Assembly: GCF_042652925.1 (NCBI RefSeq)
Contig: NZ_JBHSHC010000112.1
Span: 186,001 to 250,000 of the forward strand
Length of the DNA: 64,000 nt
Direction of reading: 5' to 3'
DNA from: Effusibacillus consociatus
GTDB taxonomy: Bacteria; Bacillota; Bacilli; Tumebacillales; Effusibacillaceae
Numbering within the stretch: position 1 is the stretch's first letter; every line of letters begins with the position of its first letter. The position numbers were made by a program, and so were the translations under genes. Positions 42,857-52,375 of this stretch are shown here, in pieces. The notes under the pieces are model-generated. The model saw only the letters and a program-made list of their open reading frames with translations, was not told the DNA's origin and searched no databases.

Positions 42857-43492
42857 ATGAATCCTGGTGTTTTTTCTTTCATGTGGTTGTTGGTAATCGC
42901 GATTCTGTTTGCAACAGGTTGGGGTGCCAGATACACGAAGGAGAATCCATTCAAGGTCACACCTGTCATTGCTCTGCTTCTTGCAATCGGTTTCTTAAGC
43001 ACTATGGAGGTGGAGCTGGAAAACATCTCGTTCAATTTGGCTTCCTTATTGATCGCTGTTGCAATGGGAATCTACATGGGCACTGTCAAGAAGACAGGTG
43101 GAAAAATCCATTTCTTGTCAGCGGCGATAACCGCCGGGGCCTGTTGTTTTGTTTTTATGACGATGGTGCCGCACGACCCGGCGTTCTACTTGCTGGATGA
43201 AAGCTACTTGTATCCGCTTGTATCGGTCGTAACAGTTTATTTGTTTTCCAGGGAACCCCTGTTTTGTCTAACTGCTTCTTCTGCGGGAATGCTGTTGGCC
43301 GGCCTTGTGCATGAAAACCGCTTATCTGGCGCTACCGGGGTCATACACTTTGGAAGCTCGGAATTAATGGATCTCATAACTACGGTCGTGCTTATCTCTT
43401 TTCTGTTTGACCAGTTTGTTTGGGCAACCGGTTATCTACTCACAAAACTCAATAGGGGACAGGAAGGGAATTTGGAAGGGGATCCAACATGA
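42857..43492 (+). CDS. yphA: YphA-like membrane protein
   Basis: A 211-residue integral membrane protein with six or seven hydrophobic segments and little else; charged residues are few. It overlaps the next gene by 4 bases (ATGA). Position upstream of the YIEGIA protein and der matches B. subtilis yphA, which is also an unknown membrane protein of about 200 residues; naming rests mainly on synteny. ATG 42857 follows AGGGAGGG. Confidence 0.7.
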   Translation: MNPGVFSFMWLLVIAILFATGWGARYTKENPFKVTPVIALLLAIGFLSTMEVELENISFNLASLLIAVAMGIYMGTVKKTGGKIHFLSAAITAGACCFVFMTMVPHDPAFYLLDESYLYPLVSVVTVYLFSREPLFCLTASSAGMLLAGLVHENRLSGATGVIHFGSSELMDLITTVVLISFLFDQFVWATGYLLTKLNRGQEGNLEGDPT

Positions 43493-44376
43493 GCAAGTAT
43501 ACCACAATGATCCTGGTCGGTACTCTTTTGGGAGTAGCGGCCCGCTTCTATATGCTGCGGACAGATTATCGCCAGTATCCTACTTACCCGCACGGTCGGG
43601 TCATTCATATTGCGCTGGGAATCATAGCTTCAGGTTTGGGGGCGGTGGCAGTACCGTCCCTTTTTGAACAGAATTATACCGCAGTGACTTTCCTGGCACT
43701 GGCGGCACAACAATTTCGGGATGTTCGCAATATGGAACGACAGATGCTTTCAAATGTCGACCAAAACGAACTAGTCCCAAGAGGAGTTACTTACATAGAA
43801 GGAATTGCGATGGTTTTTGAGGGAAGGAACTATCTGGTGATTTTAACGGCGTTTATCTCCTCATTGACCACCTATTTTTATAACTGGTATGGGGGAGTGG
43901 TTGGCGGGATTCTTGCAATTGTTTTTTCGACCCGCTTTATGTCGGGGAACATGGTGAAAGATATCGCTCATATTCAGGAGGGACACCTGCGTTTTGACGG
44001 TCCCAACCTCTATGTCGATGATATTCACATTATGAATATTGGTTTGGAAGATTCAAAAAAACAGATTCTGGAGCATGGACTTGGCATCATTTTGATTCCA
44101 AAAAACGTCAATGCGAAAACGACACTTGCCCATTTGGGGCAACGGCAGGCGATCATTCATGATGTATCTACAATTTTGGGGATCTACCGGGACAGCGGCA
44201 CCCCATCATTCGTTCCTTTATCCAAAAGGGATCTGGCGTCCGGTCGTCTGGCTTTCTTCCTTTTGCCGATTGAAAAGGATGTCGGGTTGGCCAAATCGAT
44301 CATCGCCAGGTCACCCGTTCTGGAAAATTCGATTCGAAAACCGCTTCAATCCAAAGCTTTAAGGCGTTCAAGGTGA
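43489..44376 (+). CDS. yphB: YIEGIA family protein
   Basis: A 295-residue membrane-associated protein with hydrophobic segments in the first 155 residues and a soluble C-terminal domain. It contains the sequence TYIEGIAMVFEGRNY (about 104-118), after which the family is named. The family is restricted to spore-formers, and function is unclear. It overlaps yphA (ATGA) and is followed after 4 bases by the small subunit gene, so the three are translated together. Confidence 0.88.
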   Translation: MSKYTTMILVGTLLGVAARFYMLRTDYRQYPTYPHGRVIHIALGIIASGLGAVAVPSLFEQNYTAVTFLALAAQQFRDVRNMERQMLSNVDQNELVPRGVTYIEGIAMVFEGRNYLVILTAFISSLTTYFYNWYGGVVGGILAIVFSTRFMSGNMVKDIAHIQEGHLRFDGPNLYVDDIHIMNIGLEDSKKQILEHGLGIILIPKNVNAKTTLAHLGQRQAIIHDVSTILGIYRDSGTPSFVPLSKRDLASGRLAFFLLPIEKDVGLAKSIIARSPVLENSIRKPLQSKALRRSR

Positions 44377-44380
44377 TATT

Positions 44381-44572
44381 ATGGGAACTACACTGGAAAA
44401 AACAATCTTGGCGGTGATTACGACCTCACCGGAAAAAGTAGCCGGCAGCAGTCCGATTTTCTTTGCAAAGGATGCGGAGGAACTGCAGTTTATTGCATTT
44501 ACACTGGAGAAAATCCTCGATGGTATCGCTCATGAAGTGAAACCGGACATCATGATCGTGGTGCGGCATTAA
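44381..44572 (+). CDS. Small partner of the YIEGIA protein (YpzH-like)
   Basis: Sixty-three residues with a compact alpha/beta look: LEKTILAVITTSPEKVAG ... FFAKDAEELQFIAFTLEKILDG ... DIMIVVRH. It sits 4 bases after the YIEGIA gene. A protein of this size and place is described as the capping complex subunit for YIEGIA in current annotation and as YpzH in B. subtilis; I rely on size, position and remembered similarity. Confidence 0.75.
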   Translation: MGTTLEKTILAVITTSPEKVAGSSPIFFAKDAEELQFIAFTLEKILDGIAHEVKPDIMIVVRH

Positions 44573-44592
44573 AGAAAATGCGAGCAAAAAAG

Positions 44593-44622
44593 TTGACTGC
44601 AAGGCTGTTTTTATAAGATAAT
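44593..44622 (+). promoter_or_regulatory. Predicted sigma-A promoter of the DUF512 gene
   Basis: TTGACT (44593-44598), 18-base spacer, GATAAT (44617-44622), about 40 bases before the ribosome site. Confidence 0.6.
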
Positions 44623-44680
44623 AATCAATTGAGACTAGAGAATGATATTTTTAGGCTCAACAGAAAGCGGGTGAAACAAC

Positions 44681-46060
44681 ATGCCAAAGATTCAGGCGGT
44701 TCGACCGGGTTCACTGGCAGAAGAACTGGAATTGCAGCCGGGTGACGAAATTAAATCGATCAACGGACAACCGATTAAGGATATTGTAGATTATCAATTT
44801 GCGATTACTGACGAAGCAATTGAGTTGGAAGTAATCAAAGCGGACGGCGAAGAGTGGCTCATTGATGTGGAGAAGGGCTACGATGAATCGTTGGGTGTTG
44901 ACTGGGAACATCCTACTGTCGACCGAATTAAACTTTGTCATAACAAGTGCGTATTTTGCTTTGTGGATCAAATTCCCGGCAATATGCGGCAAACACTCAA
45001 CATGCGGGACGACGATTATCGTCTCTCTTTCCTGCATGGAAACTTTGTCACACTGACAAACTTAAAACAGGCAGATCTGGAACGGATCGCGAAATTAAAG
45101 ATGTCTCCGTTAAACATTTCTGTGCATACCACCAACCCCGAACTCCGAAACTTTATGGTGGGACATAAGAAAGCCGGCGAAATTCTGAATCAGATCGCTT
45201 ATCTGGCGGAGCATGAGATCGAGATGAACACCCAAATTGTCCTTTGCCCTGAAATGAACGACGGCGAAGAATTGGATCGAACCATTCGGGAACTGGCAGT
45301 TTTCTGGCCGCACGTTCGGACACTTTCAGTGGTTCCGGTCGGGTTGACCAAACACCGCAGAGGGCTTGCGGAAATGCGCAGTGTTACGCCGGATGAAGCG
45401 GCCAAGGTGATCGACCAGATTGAGGCCTGGCAGGAACAATTCCTGAAGAAAAATGGGACTGCTTTCGTGCATGCGGCCGATGAATTTTATGTTTTGGCGG
45501 GGCGCGAAGTTCCTCCGGCAGAGCGATATGATGAATTTGCCCAAACGGAAAACGGAGTGGGGCTGATCCGGAATTTTCTGGATGAGCTTGAGGATCTCAA
45601 AGAACAGATTCCCGCATCCATTCAAGCACGCCGGCATGTGGCGGTAGTGACGGGAGTTTCGCCGGCAGGCACTATTCAACGGGGCATCAAGCTCCTGGAG
45701 AAAGTGGAGAATCTCAAGGTGGATCTGCATGTGATCCGAAACGATTTTTACGGGCATATGGTGACGGTCACCGGATTGACCACCGGATCTGATATTGTGG
45801 CCCAATTGAAAGACTCTTGTACGGCGGAAATCATCATGATTCCGGACATTATGCTGAAAGATGATGCAGACATTTTCCTTGATGACTATACGGTTGAACG
45901 AGTTTCGGCCGAATTGGGAAAGCCGGTGCTGGTACTGCCGGCAAACGCAACAGGATTGATAAAAGGCGCCTTGGGAGTAACAGAACATCTCCCTCCGCGC
46001 AGACGTTACGAAGCTACATTAGCAAATGCAGGAATGCTCGGCTGTGCAGGTGGTTTTTAA
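44681..46060 (+). CDS. DUF512 protein: PDZ plus radical-SAM-like
   Basis: A 459-residue protein with an N-terminal PDZ-like domain (about 5-65, LAEELELQPGDEIKSINGQ), a radical SAM-type cysteine motif CHNKCVFCFVDQIP (about 86-99) and the C-terminal DUF512 region ending EATLANAGMLGC. The C-x3-C-x2-C spacing suggests one 4Fe-4S cluster. The substrate is unknown; the family is widespread in Clostridia and some Bacilli. It stands upstream of der, 42 bases away, in the same direction. Confidence 0.88.
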   Translation: MPKIQAVRPGSLAEELELQPGDEIKSINGQPIKDIVDYQFAITDEAIELEVIKADGEEWLIDVEKGYDESLGVDWEHPTVDRIKLCHNKCVFCFVDQIPGNMRQTLNMRDDDYRLSFLHGNFVTLTNLKQADLERIAKLKMSPLNISVHTTNPELRNFMVGHKKAGEILNQIAYLAEHEIEMNTQIVLCPEMNDGEELDRTIRELAVFWPHVRTLSVVPVGLTKHRRGLAEMRSVTPDEAAKVIDQIEAWQEQFLKKNGTAFVHAADEFYVLAGREVPPAERYDEFAQTENGVGLIRNFLDELEDLKEQIPASIQARRHVAVVTGVSPAGTIQRGIKLLEKVENLKVDLHVIRNDFYGHMVTVTGLTTGSDIVAQLKDSCTAEIIMIPDIMLKDDADIFLDDYTVERVSAELGKPVLVLPANATGLIKGALGVTEHLPPRRRYEATLANAGMLGCAGGF

Positions 46061-46102
46061 CACCTGCAGGCCAATTTTTTTACGAAAGGCGGTATCCATG
46101 AA

Positions 46103-47422
46103 ATGCCAAAACCGGTTGTGGCAATCGTCGGACGACCAAATGTAGGAAAATCAACACTTTTCAACCGTTTGGCAGGAGAACGGATTGCGATTGTCGAAGA
46201 CAAGCCAGGAATAACCCGTGACAGAATCTATTCAAGCTCCGAATGGCTGGATCACAAGTTTCACATTATCGACACGGGCGGAATAGAGGTTGGCGGAGAC
46301 GACGAAATCCTGCTCCGGATTCGGGAACAGGCGGAACTTGCGATCAATGAGGCGCACGTGATTGTTTTTCTTGTGGACGGACAAGCAGGTCTGACTCCCA
46401 CTGACAAAGAGGTGGCCGAGATCCTGTTTCGTTCGAAAAAACCGATTGTTCTAGCGGTGAACAAGCTTGATAATCCGCATATGTTAAACAATCGTTTTGA
46501 ATTTTATGAATTGGGTCTGGGAGACCCGGTTCCAATCGCTGCAGGACACGGGATCGGAATTGGCGATTTGCTGGATGAAGTGGCGAAGCATTTTCCGCCG
46601 ATTGAGGATGAAGACTACAGTCCCGATACGATTAAATTTGCGATGATCGGAAGACCGAACGTAGGCAAGTCATCCCTGGTGAACGCGATTCTCGGTGAAG
46701 ATCGTGTGCTTGTTTCCGAAGTCGCCGGAACAACCCGTGATGCTATTGATACACCATTTTCACGGGACGGACAGGAGTTTGTCATCATCGACACCGCGGG
46801 GATGCGCAAGCGGGGCAAGGTATATGAGACAACGGAAAAGTATTCGGTTCTTCGCGCTTTGCGTGCGATCGAACGATCTGACGTCGCCGTATTGGTGATC
46901 AACGGAGAAGAAGGAATCATCGAACAGGACAAACGGATCGCGGGTTATGCGTTAGATGAAGGACGGGCGATGCTGATCGTTGTAAACAAATGGGATGCTG
47001 TGGAGAAAGACGATAAGACTGCCCATCGTTTCGAGCAGCAGATTCGAAAGGAATTTCCGTTTATGCCCTGGGCACCTGTATTATTTGTCTCGGCAAAAAC
47101 CAAACAGCGCGTTCCCAAGATTATCGACGCAGTGGTGAAAGCTGCCGAAAATCATGCTTTAAGGATTCCGACATCGACTGTGAACTCGGTCATTGAGGAT
47201 GCTGTCATGATGACCCCTCCGCCTACGGATAAAGGGCGGAAGCTGCGGATTAACTACTCGACTCAAGTCGCCGTTAAGCCTCCTTCGTTCGCCATATTTG
47301 TGAACGATCCGGAATTGATGCATTTTTCTTATGAGCGGTTTTTGGAAAACCGGTTACGGGATTCATTCGGATTTGAAGGTACACCGATTCGTTTGTTCAT
47401 TCGCAAGAAATCAAGAGATTGA
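46103..47422 (+). CDS. der: Ribosome-assembly GTPase Der (EngA)
   Basis: Essential GTPase with two G domains for 50S maturation (439 residues). G1 motifs GRPNVGKST (about 9-17) and GRPNVGKSS (about 182-190), with DTGG / DTAG G3 motifs and NKLD / NKWD G4 motifs, followed by the KH-like C-terminal domain. The start ATG 46103 follows AAAGGCGG. The order der-plsY-gpsA is conserved with Bacillus, interrupted here by a palindromic repeat. Confidence 0.96.
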   Translation: MPKPVVAIVGRPNVGKSTLFNRLAGERIAIVEDKPGITRDRIYSSSEWLDHKFHIIDTGGIEVGGDDEILLRIREQAELAINEAHVIVFLVDGQAGLTPTDKEVAEILFRSKKPIVLAVNKLDNPHMLNNRFEFYELGLGDPVPIAAGHGIGIGDLLDEVAKHFPPIEDEDYSPDTIKFAMIGRPNVGKSSLVNAILGEDRVLVSEVAGTTRDAIDTPFSRDGQEFVIIDTAGMRKRGKVYETTEKYSVLRALRAIERSDVAVLVINGEEGIIEQDKRIAGYALDEGRAMLIVVNKWDAVEKDDKTAHRFEQQIRKEFPFMPWAPVLFVSAKTKQRVPKIIDAVVKAAENHALRIPTSTVNSVIEDAVMMTPPPTDKGRKLRINYSTQVAVKPPSFAIFVNDPELMHFSYERFLENRLRDSFGFEGTPIRLFIRKKSRD

Positions 47423-47466
47423 CAATCCAAAATAAACCGGTGCTTTTAATGAATGAATTTTTATTC

Positions 47467-47523
47467 GGGTCCCCATCAAAGTACTCGGATTAAGCTCCAG
47501 AGCTTAACTTCACTTTGATGGGT
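47467..47523. repeat. Palindromic intergenic repeat, copy E
   Basis: CCCATCAAAGT at the left pairs perfectly with ACTTTGATGGG at the right; an inner AAGCTCC/AGAGCTT stem lies between them. Layout as in copies C and D. It lies in the der-plsY gap. Confidence 0.8.
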
Positions 47524-47543
47524 GGATTATAGGGGAGATATGG

Positions 47544-48128
47544 GTGCAAATCTTCTTTTCGGCCATCATCGGATACTTACTGGGATCCATATCGTTTAGC
47601 TATTTGATCGGTCGTTATAAAGCGGGTATTGATATCCGGCAGCACGGTTCAGGAAATGCCGGTGCGACGAATACATTGCGGGTGCTTGGAAAAAAAGCGG
47701 CAGCGATTGTGTTTCTTGCAGATGCGTTAAAAGGTGTCGCAGCCGTGTTCACAAGTTATCTGTTGACCGGCTCCGATACGGGGATGGCGGTCGGCGGTCT
47801 GGCTGCAATCATTGGCCATAACTGGCCTGTGTTCTTTAATTTTCGGGGCGGCAAGGGCGTTGCCACGACAATCGGCGTAATTGTTTCAGTCGCTTTTTTG
47901 CCGGCTTTATTTGCCGGAATTGTCGCCATTATGCTGTTGCTTGTTACTCGTATTGTCTCCCTCGCTTCTCTGGTCTTTCTCACATTTTTACCTGTTACGG
48001 TCTTATTGTCGGACCTTCCCGCAGTTTATTTCTGGATGTCGATTGTGATGGCCATCCTGTCTTACTGGCGGCACCGGACAAATATAGTAAGGCTTCTACA
48101 GGGAAAGGAAAATCAGATCGGAAGATAA
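47544..48128 (+). CDS. plsY: Acyl-phosphate glycerol-3-phosphate acyltransferase
   Basis: Membrane enzyme making lysophosphatidic acid from acyl phosphate and glycerol 3-phosphate. In 194 residues it has five hydrophobic segments and the three PlsY loops: GSISFSYLIGR, GSGNAGATNTLR and GGKGVATT. GTG 47544 is used; the nearby GGGGAG gives acceptable spacing. gpsA, which supplies glycerol 3-phosphate, starts 20 bases after the stop, so the substrate-producing and consuming enzymes are co-expressed. Confidence 0.93.
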   Translation: MQIFFSAIIGYLLGSISFSYLIGRYKAGIDIRQHGSGNAGATNTLRVLGKKAAAIVFLADALKGVAAVFTSYLLTGSDTGMAVGGLAAIIGHNWPVFFNFRGGKGVATTIGVIVSVAFLPALFAGIVAIMLLLVTRIVSLASLVFLTFLPVTVLLSDLPAVYFWMSIVMAILSYWRHRTNIVRLLQGKENQIGR

Positions 48129-48148
48129 AGCTTTCGTAGGAGGAGATT

Positions 48149-49189
48149 ATGCAAAGTTCTGTTGCGGTTATCGGGGCAGGCAGTTGGGGAACAGCTCTGG
48201 CAATGGTCCTGGCGGATAATGGTTGTAAAGTATCGATGTGGGCAAGAAGGCAGGAAGTTGTGGATGAAATTCTGTCGGAGCGAAGCAACTCGAAGTACCT
48301 GCCGGGAATACGATTGCCGGAAACCATTTATCCTACTGCTGACCTTCAACATGCGATAAAGGGTCATCATTATGTTCTGGTTGCAGTGCCGTCTGTAGGA
48401 TTTCGAAATACGATGAGGGAATTATCGGCTTTCCTTTCATCCGATGTAAAGGTGATTCATGCAACCAAAGGACTGGATAAAGACAATTTGATTCGTTTGA
48501 GTCAAGTGATGCTGGAAGAAGTTCCGCAATTAAAACCGGTAAATCTGGCTGTGTTGACGGGTCCCAGCCATGCGGAGGAAGTGTCCCGCCGGTCACCCAC
48601 AACAGTGGTTGTGGCGAGTCAGAATCGTGTTACGGCCGAAACATTTCAAGATCTCTTTATGAATTCGTACTTTCGGGTCTACACGAACCCTGATGTTGTT
48701 GGAGCGGAGCTCGGAGGAGCCTTGAAAAATATCATCGCATTGGGTGCCGGGATCTCGGATGGCCTTGGTTTCGGTGACAATGCGAAAGCCGCTTTGATGA
48801 CACGGGGTCTTATGGAAATCTCCCGTTTGGGACTTCAACTGGGGGCTGCCCAAATGACATTTGCCGGTTTAGCCGGTATAGGGGATTTGATTGTAACCTG
48901 TACATCAAAACACAGCCGCAACTGGCGGGCCGGTTATCAATTGGGACAGGGTAAAACGATCGATGAAGTACTGTCATCCATGAACATGGTTGTGGAAGGA
49001 ATTTATGCCACAAAAGCCGCTTTTCAACTGGCAGAAAGACATCAAGTTGAGATGCCGATCACAACAGCTATCCATAGTGTGTTATTTGAAGGCAGGAGCC
49101 CTCGGGCTGGAGTGGAAGATCTGATGGGCAGAGGAAAAACACATGAGATGGAAGAAGTGGCCCGAATCTCGATGAGTTGGGAATCCTAG
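48149..49189 (+). CDS. gpsA: Glycerol-3-phosphate dehydrogenase [NAD(P)+]
   Basis: Reduces dihydroxyacetone phosphate to glycerol 3-phosphate for phospholipids. The 346-residue protein has the Rossmann motif GAGSWGTALA (about 8-17), the TGPSHAEEV loop, the catalytic Lys in GGALKNIIALGAG and the GLAGIGDLIVTC segment. ATG 48149 follows GTAGGAGGAG. It forms a pair with plsY. Confidence 0.95.
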   Translation: MQSSVAVIGAGSWGTALAMVLADNGCKVSMWARRQEVVDEILSERSNSKYLPGIRLPETIYPTADLQHAIKGHHYVLVAVPSVGFRNTMRELSAFLSSDVKVIHATKGLDKDNLIRLSQVMLEEVPQLKPVNLAVLTGPSHAEEVSRRSPTTVVVASQNRVTAETFQDLFMNSYFRVYTNPDVVGAELGGALKNIIALGAGISDGLGFGDNAKAALMTRGLMEISRLGLQLGAAQMTFAGLAGIGDLIVTCTSKHSRNWRAGYQLGQGKTIDEVLSSMNMVVEGIYATKAAFQLAERHQVEMPITTAIHSVLFEGRSPRAGVEDLMGRGKTHEMEEVARISMSWES

Positions 49190-49251
49190 CACATCGAGGC
49201 AAAATTTGTTACAATTTAGCTTGTGACAATTTGATATCAGGAGGCTGGATC

Positions 49252-49635
49252 ATGAGTAATTTACCGCAAGAGTTAAAGTATTCGAAAGAGCATGAGTGGG
49301 TTCGTGTAGAAGGAAACAAGGCATACATAGGAATCACCGATTTTGCACAATCCGAACTTGGAGATATTGTGTTTGTTGAGCTGCCTGAAGTTGGGGATGA
49401 GGTTGTTCAAAACTCTACCTTTGGCACGGTCGAATCCGTAAAAACGGTTTCCGATCTCTATTCACCAGTCAGCGGGGAGATTGTTGAAGTAAACGAATCT
49501 CTGGCAGATTCGCCGGAAAAAGTCAACGAGTCTCCGTACGGTGACGGTTGGATGATTGTTGTTGAGCTGAAGGATGCTGGAGAACTTGACAATCTGTTAA
49601 GTGCTGATCAGTACGCGGAAGTCATTAAAGGGTAA
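49252..49635 (+). CDS. gcvH: Glycine cleavage system H protein
   Basis: Lipoyl carrier of 127 residues; in Bacilli it also relays octanoyl groups to other lipoyl proteins. The lipoylated Lys lies in the GTVESVKTVSDLYSP segment, near residue 64. ATG 49252 follows CAGGAGG; upstream codons overlapping gpsA are ignored. The gcvP and gcvT genes are absent nearby, but the octanoyltransferase gene follows 14 bases later, which points to its lipoate-relay role. Confidence 0.94.
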   Translation: MSNLPQELKYSKEHEWVRVEGNKAYIGITDFAQSELGDIVFVELPEVGDEVVQNSTFGTVESVKTVSDLYSPVSGEIVEVNESLADSPEKVNESPYGDGWMIVVELKDAGELDNLLSADQYAEVIKG

Positions 49636-49649
49636 CAGAGGCTGCAGAT

Positions 49650-50477
49650 TTGGAAGCTTGGCGTTTATTACCGACCGGCTTGTTTTCCCCCGCGGAGAAT
49701 ATGGCCTTGGATGAAGCTGTATTGATCGCTCACAGTGAAGGTCTTGTGCCTCCTACAGTGCGATTTTACGGATGGAATCCTGCCACTGTATCAATTGGCT
49801 ACTTTCAGAAGCAAGCCGAAATCGATTTCCCTGTACTGCGGGCCAAAGGTCTCGGATTTGTCCGACGGCCTACCGGCGGGCGGGCAGTTCTCCATGACCG
49901 CGAAGTAACCTATTCGATTGTGGTTTCCGAAGCCTACCCGAATATGCCCAAGTCGGTAAACGAATCCTACCGGGTATTGTCAATGGGGCTGGTGGAAGGC
50001 TTTCGAAATCTCGGCTTGCAAGCGAGTATGGTGTCTTTAGCCACGGAAGAGGAAAAACAAAAATACGCATCGCTTGGGTCATCCGCTTGTTTTGACTCCC
50101 CTTCCTGGTATGAATTGGTGGTGGAAGGACGCAAAGTGACGGGGAGTGCCCAAACTCGTCAGCGAGGCGCAATTTTGCAGCATGGCTCCATTTTATTGGA
50201 TTTGGATGAAGATCTTTTATTTTCGGTTCTTTATTTTTCATCCGACAAGCTTCGTGAGAGGCTAAAGGCAGGTTTTAGAGAAAAAGCGGTCTCGATCAAA
50301 CAGTTAACCGGACGGGAAATCTCGTTTGAAGTGGCGGAAGCCGCTTTCCGGACCGGATTTGAGAAGGGGTTAGGAATTGAACTGGTCCCCGGTGAGCTTA
50401 CGGAAAGAGAGCGGCATCTATTGGAGGAGCTTGTCCGCACCAAATATGGTGCTCCGGAATGGAATGAAAAAAGATAG
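49650..50477 (+). CDS. lipM: Octanoyltransferase LipM
   Basis: Moves octanoate from acyl carrier protein to GcvH, the first step of lipoate assembly in Bacilli. The 275-residue protein of the biotin/lipoate ligase fold has RRPTGGRAVLHD, the active-site Cys in SACFDSPSWYEL and KVTGSAQTRQRGAILQHG. LipM rather than the amidotransferase LipL or a ligase is supported by the Cys context. TTG 49650 lies behind AGAGG. It is directly downstream of gcvH, its substrate protein, an arrangement that links the two functionally. Confidence 0.88.
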   Translation: MEAWRLLPTGLFSPAENMALDEAVLIAHSEGLVPPTVRFYGWNPATVSIGYFQKQAEIDFPVLRAKGLGFVRRPTGGRAVLHDREVTYSIVVSEAYPNMPKSVNESYRVLSMGLVEGFRNLGLQASMVSLATEEEKQKYASLGSSACFDSPSWYELVVEGRKVTGSAQTRQRGAILQHGSILLDLDEDLLFSVLYFSSDKLRERLKAGFREKAVSIKQLTGREISFEVAEAAFRTGFEKGLGIELVPGELTERERHLLEELVRTKYGAPEWNEKR

Positions 50478-50490
50478 CCCGCATATACAT

Positions 50491-50526
50491 AGCACTCGGA
50501 AGCGGTTTTCCGAGTGCTTTTTGTTT
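50491..50526 (+). terminator. Terminator after lipM
   Basis: Stem AGCACTCGGA/TCCGAGTGCT with loop AGCGGTT followed by TTTTTGTTT. Confidence 0.85.
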
Positions 50527-50720
50527 GGGCTTGTTCTAAACTCCTTTGTTCCGCATATCCATAGAGATGAAAACTCGAAAAGCCCCTTAAAAAAAGCCAC
50601 CTCGGAATAAAACTCTTGGCGGTTCAATATACATGTACAAACATCCAAGAGCATCTGGGGAGGGATGATCGAGGGGGTTGCGGTAACTTCTACGCCGACA
50701 TTAAGTAGGGAGGGAAAAGC

Positions 50721-52199
50721 GTGGAGAAGTTTGATATTTTTAAAGACATTGCGGAGCGAACAGGTGGAGATATCTATCTCGGCGTAGTGGGCCCTGTTCG
50801 TACCGGTAAATCCACTTTTATCAAAAAATTCATGGAACTGATTGTACTTCCGAATATTTCGGATGAAGCGGATCGGGTGCGTGCGACCGATGAGCTGCCG
50901 CAAAGTGCAGCCGGTCGTACCATTATGACTACAGAGCCTAAATTTATACCGAATCAGGCAGTGGAGATCAATGTAAAAGAAGGCCTGGATATCAACGTAA
51001 GAGTGGTGGATTGCGTTGGTTATGCGGTGGAAGGAGCTCGCGGTTATGAGGATGAAAACGGTCCTCGCATGGTTTCCACTCCATGGTTTGACGAGCCCAT
51101 CCCGTTTCAGGAAGCTGCTGAAGTAGGGACTCGCAAAGTGATTGCCGATCATTCAACCATCGGACTTGTAATCACAACAGACGGAAGTATCGCCGAAATC
51201 CCCCGGGAATCTTATCTGGAAGCTGAAGAACGGGTGATTTCCGAGCTGAAAGAACTCGGCAAGCCTTTTGTGATGGTGATCAACTCCACTCATCCGCATC
51301 ACCAGGAAACAGAGGCCCTGCGTTCAGAGTTGGTCGAGAAATACGATATCCCCGTTGTGGCTTTGTCGGTTGCGACCATGAACCAGGACGATATTATGGT
51401 CGTTCTGCGGGAAGCACTATACGAATTTCCGGTGCACGAAGTGAATGTGAACCTGCCCTCCTGGGTTATGGTGCTGGATAACGATCACTGGCTGCGTTCG
51501 AATTTTGAAGATTGTGTTCGCAATACGGTTCAGGACATCCGGAGACTGCGGGACATCGACCGTGTGGTCGGCGTATTCAGCGACTATGAATTCATTTCAC
51601 GGGCTGCCTTGGCCCGTATGGATATGGGGCAAGGGATTGCCGATATTGATTTGACCGCTCCGGACGAACTGTACGACCGGGTGTTGACAGAGGTAGTGGG
51701 TGTTGAAATTCGCGGAAAAGACCACCTGCTCCAGTTGATGAAAGACTTTACGACTGCCAAACGCGAGTATGACAAGGTGGCAGATGCGCTTCGGATGGTG
51801 AAATTGACCGGATACGGCATTGCACCGCCGGTACTGGAAGAAATGGCGTTGGATGAACCGGAACTGATCCGCCAGGGTTCACGTTTTGGTGTTCGCTTAC
51901 GGGCAACGGCTCCTTCCATTCATATGATTCGTGTGGATGTGGAATCGGAATTTGCGCCGATCGTAGGAACTGAGAAGCAAAGCGAAGAATTGGTTCGTTA
52001 TCTGATGCAGGATTTTGAAGAAGATCCTCTCAAGATTTGGGATTCGGATATCTTTGGAAAATCTTTGTCGGCCATTGTGCGTGAGGGGATCTCTGCCAAA
52101 TTGGCCATGATGCCCGAAAACGCCCAGTACAAATTGAAGGAAACGCTGGAGCGAATCATCAATGAAGGAAGCGGCGGATTGATTGCGATTATCCTTTAA
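50721..52199 (+). CDS. spoIVA: Stage IV sporulation protein A
   Basis: ATPase that polymerises on the forespore to form the basement layer of the spore coat. The 492-residue protein begins MEKFDIFKDIAERTGG, has Walker A GPVRTGKST (24-32) and TTEPKFIPN, and ends in the C-terminal membrane-targeting region SGGLIAIIL. GTG 50721 follows GGGAGGG. The 195-base upstream gap has a possible sigma-E-like element (GAATAAAA ... AATATACAT around 50610-50632), which I do not list separately. hup lies downstream, as in Bacillus. Confidence 0.96.
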   Translation: MEKFDIFKDIAERTGGDIYLGVVGPVRTGKSTFIKKFMELIVLPNISDEADRVRATDELPQSAAGRTIMTTEPKFIPNQAVEINVKEGLDINVRVVDCVGYAVEGARGYEDENGPRMVSTPWFDEPIPFQEAAEVGTRKVIADHSTIGLVITTDGSIAEIPRESYLEAEERVISELKELGKPFVMVINSTHPHHQETEALRSELVEKYDIPVVALSVATMNQDDIMVVLREALYEFPVHEVNVNLPSWVMVLDNDHWLRSNFEDCVRNTVQDIRRLRDIDRVVGVFSDYEFISRAALARMDMGQGIADIDLTAPDELYDRVLTEVVGVEIRGKDHLLQLMKDFTTAKREYDKVADALRMVKLTGYGIAPPVLEEMALDEPELIRQGSRFGVRLRATAPSIHMIRVDVESEFAPIVGTEKQSEELVRYLMQDFEEDPLKIWDSDIFGKSLSAIVREGISAKLAMMPENAQYKLKETLERIINEGSGGLIAIIL

Positions 52200-52221
52200 G
52201 AAAACAGTACTGTCTGTGCGA

Positions 52222-52256
52222 AAAAAGAAGGGCTGGCTTGAGCCTTTCTTTTTTTA
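52222..52256 (+). terminator. Terminator after spoIVA
   Basis: Stem AAAGAAGGGCT/AGCCTTTCTTT with loop GGCTTG followed by TTTTT. Confidence 0.85.
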
Positions 52257-52375
52257 ATGGAGAGGGAAATACGGAATTTCTATATTTTTCATCCTGTTTA
52301 TGTATATTTGCATCAAAATTGGATACACAAGTAATACTGCTTAAATAGAGAACCCAGGAGAGGGGGTGTAGGATC

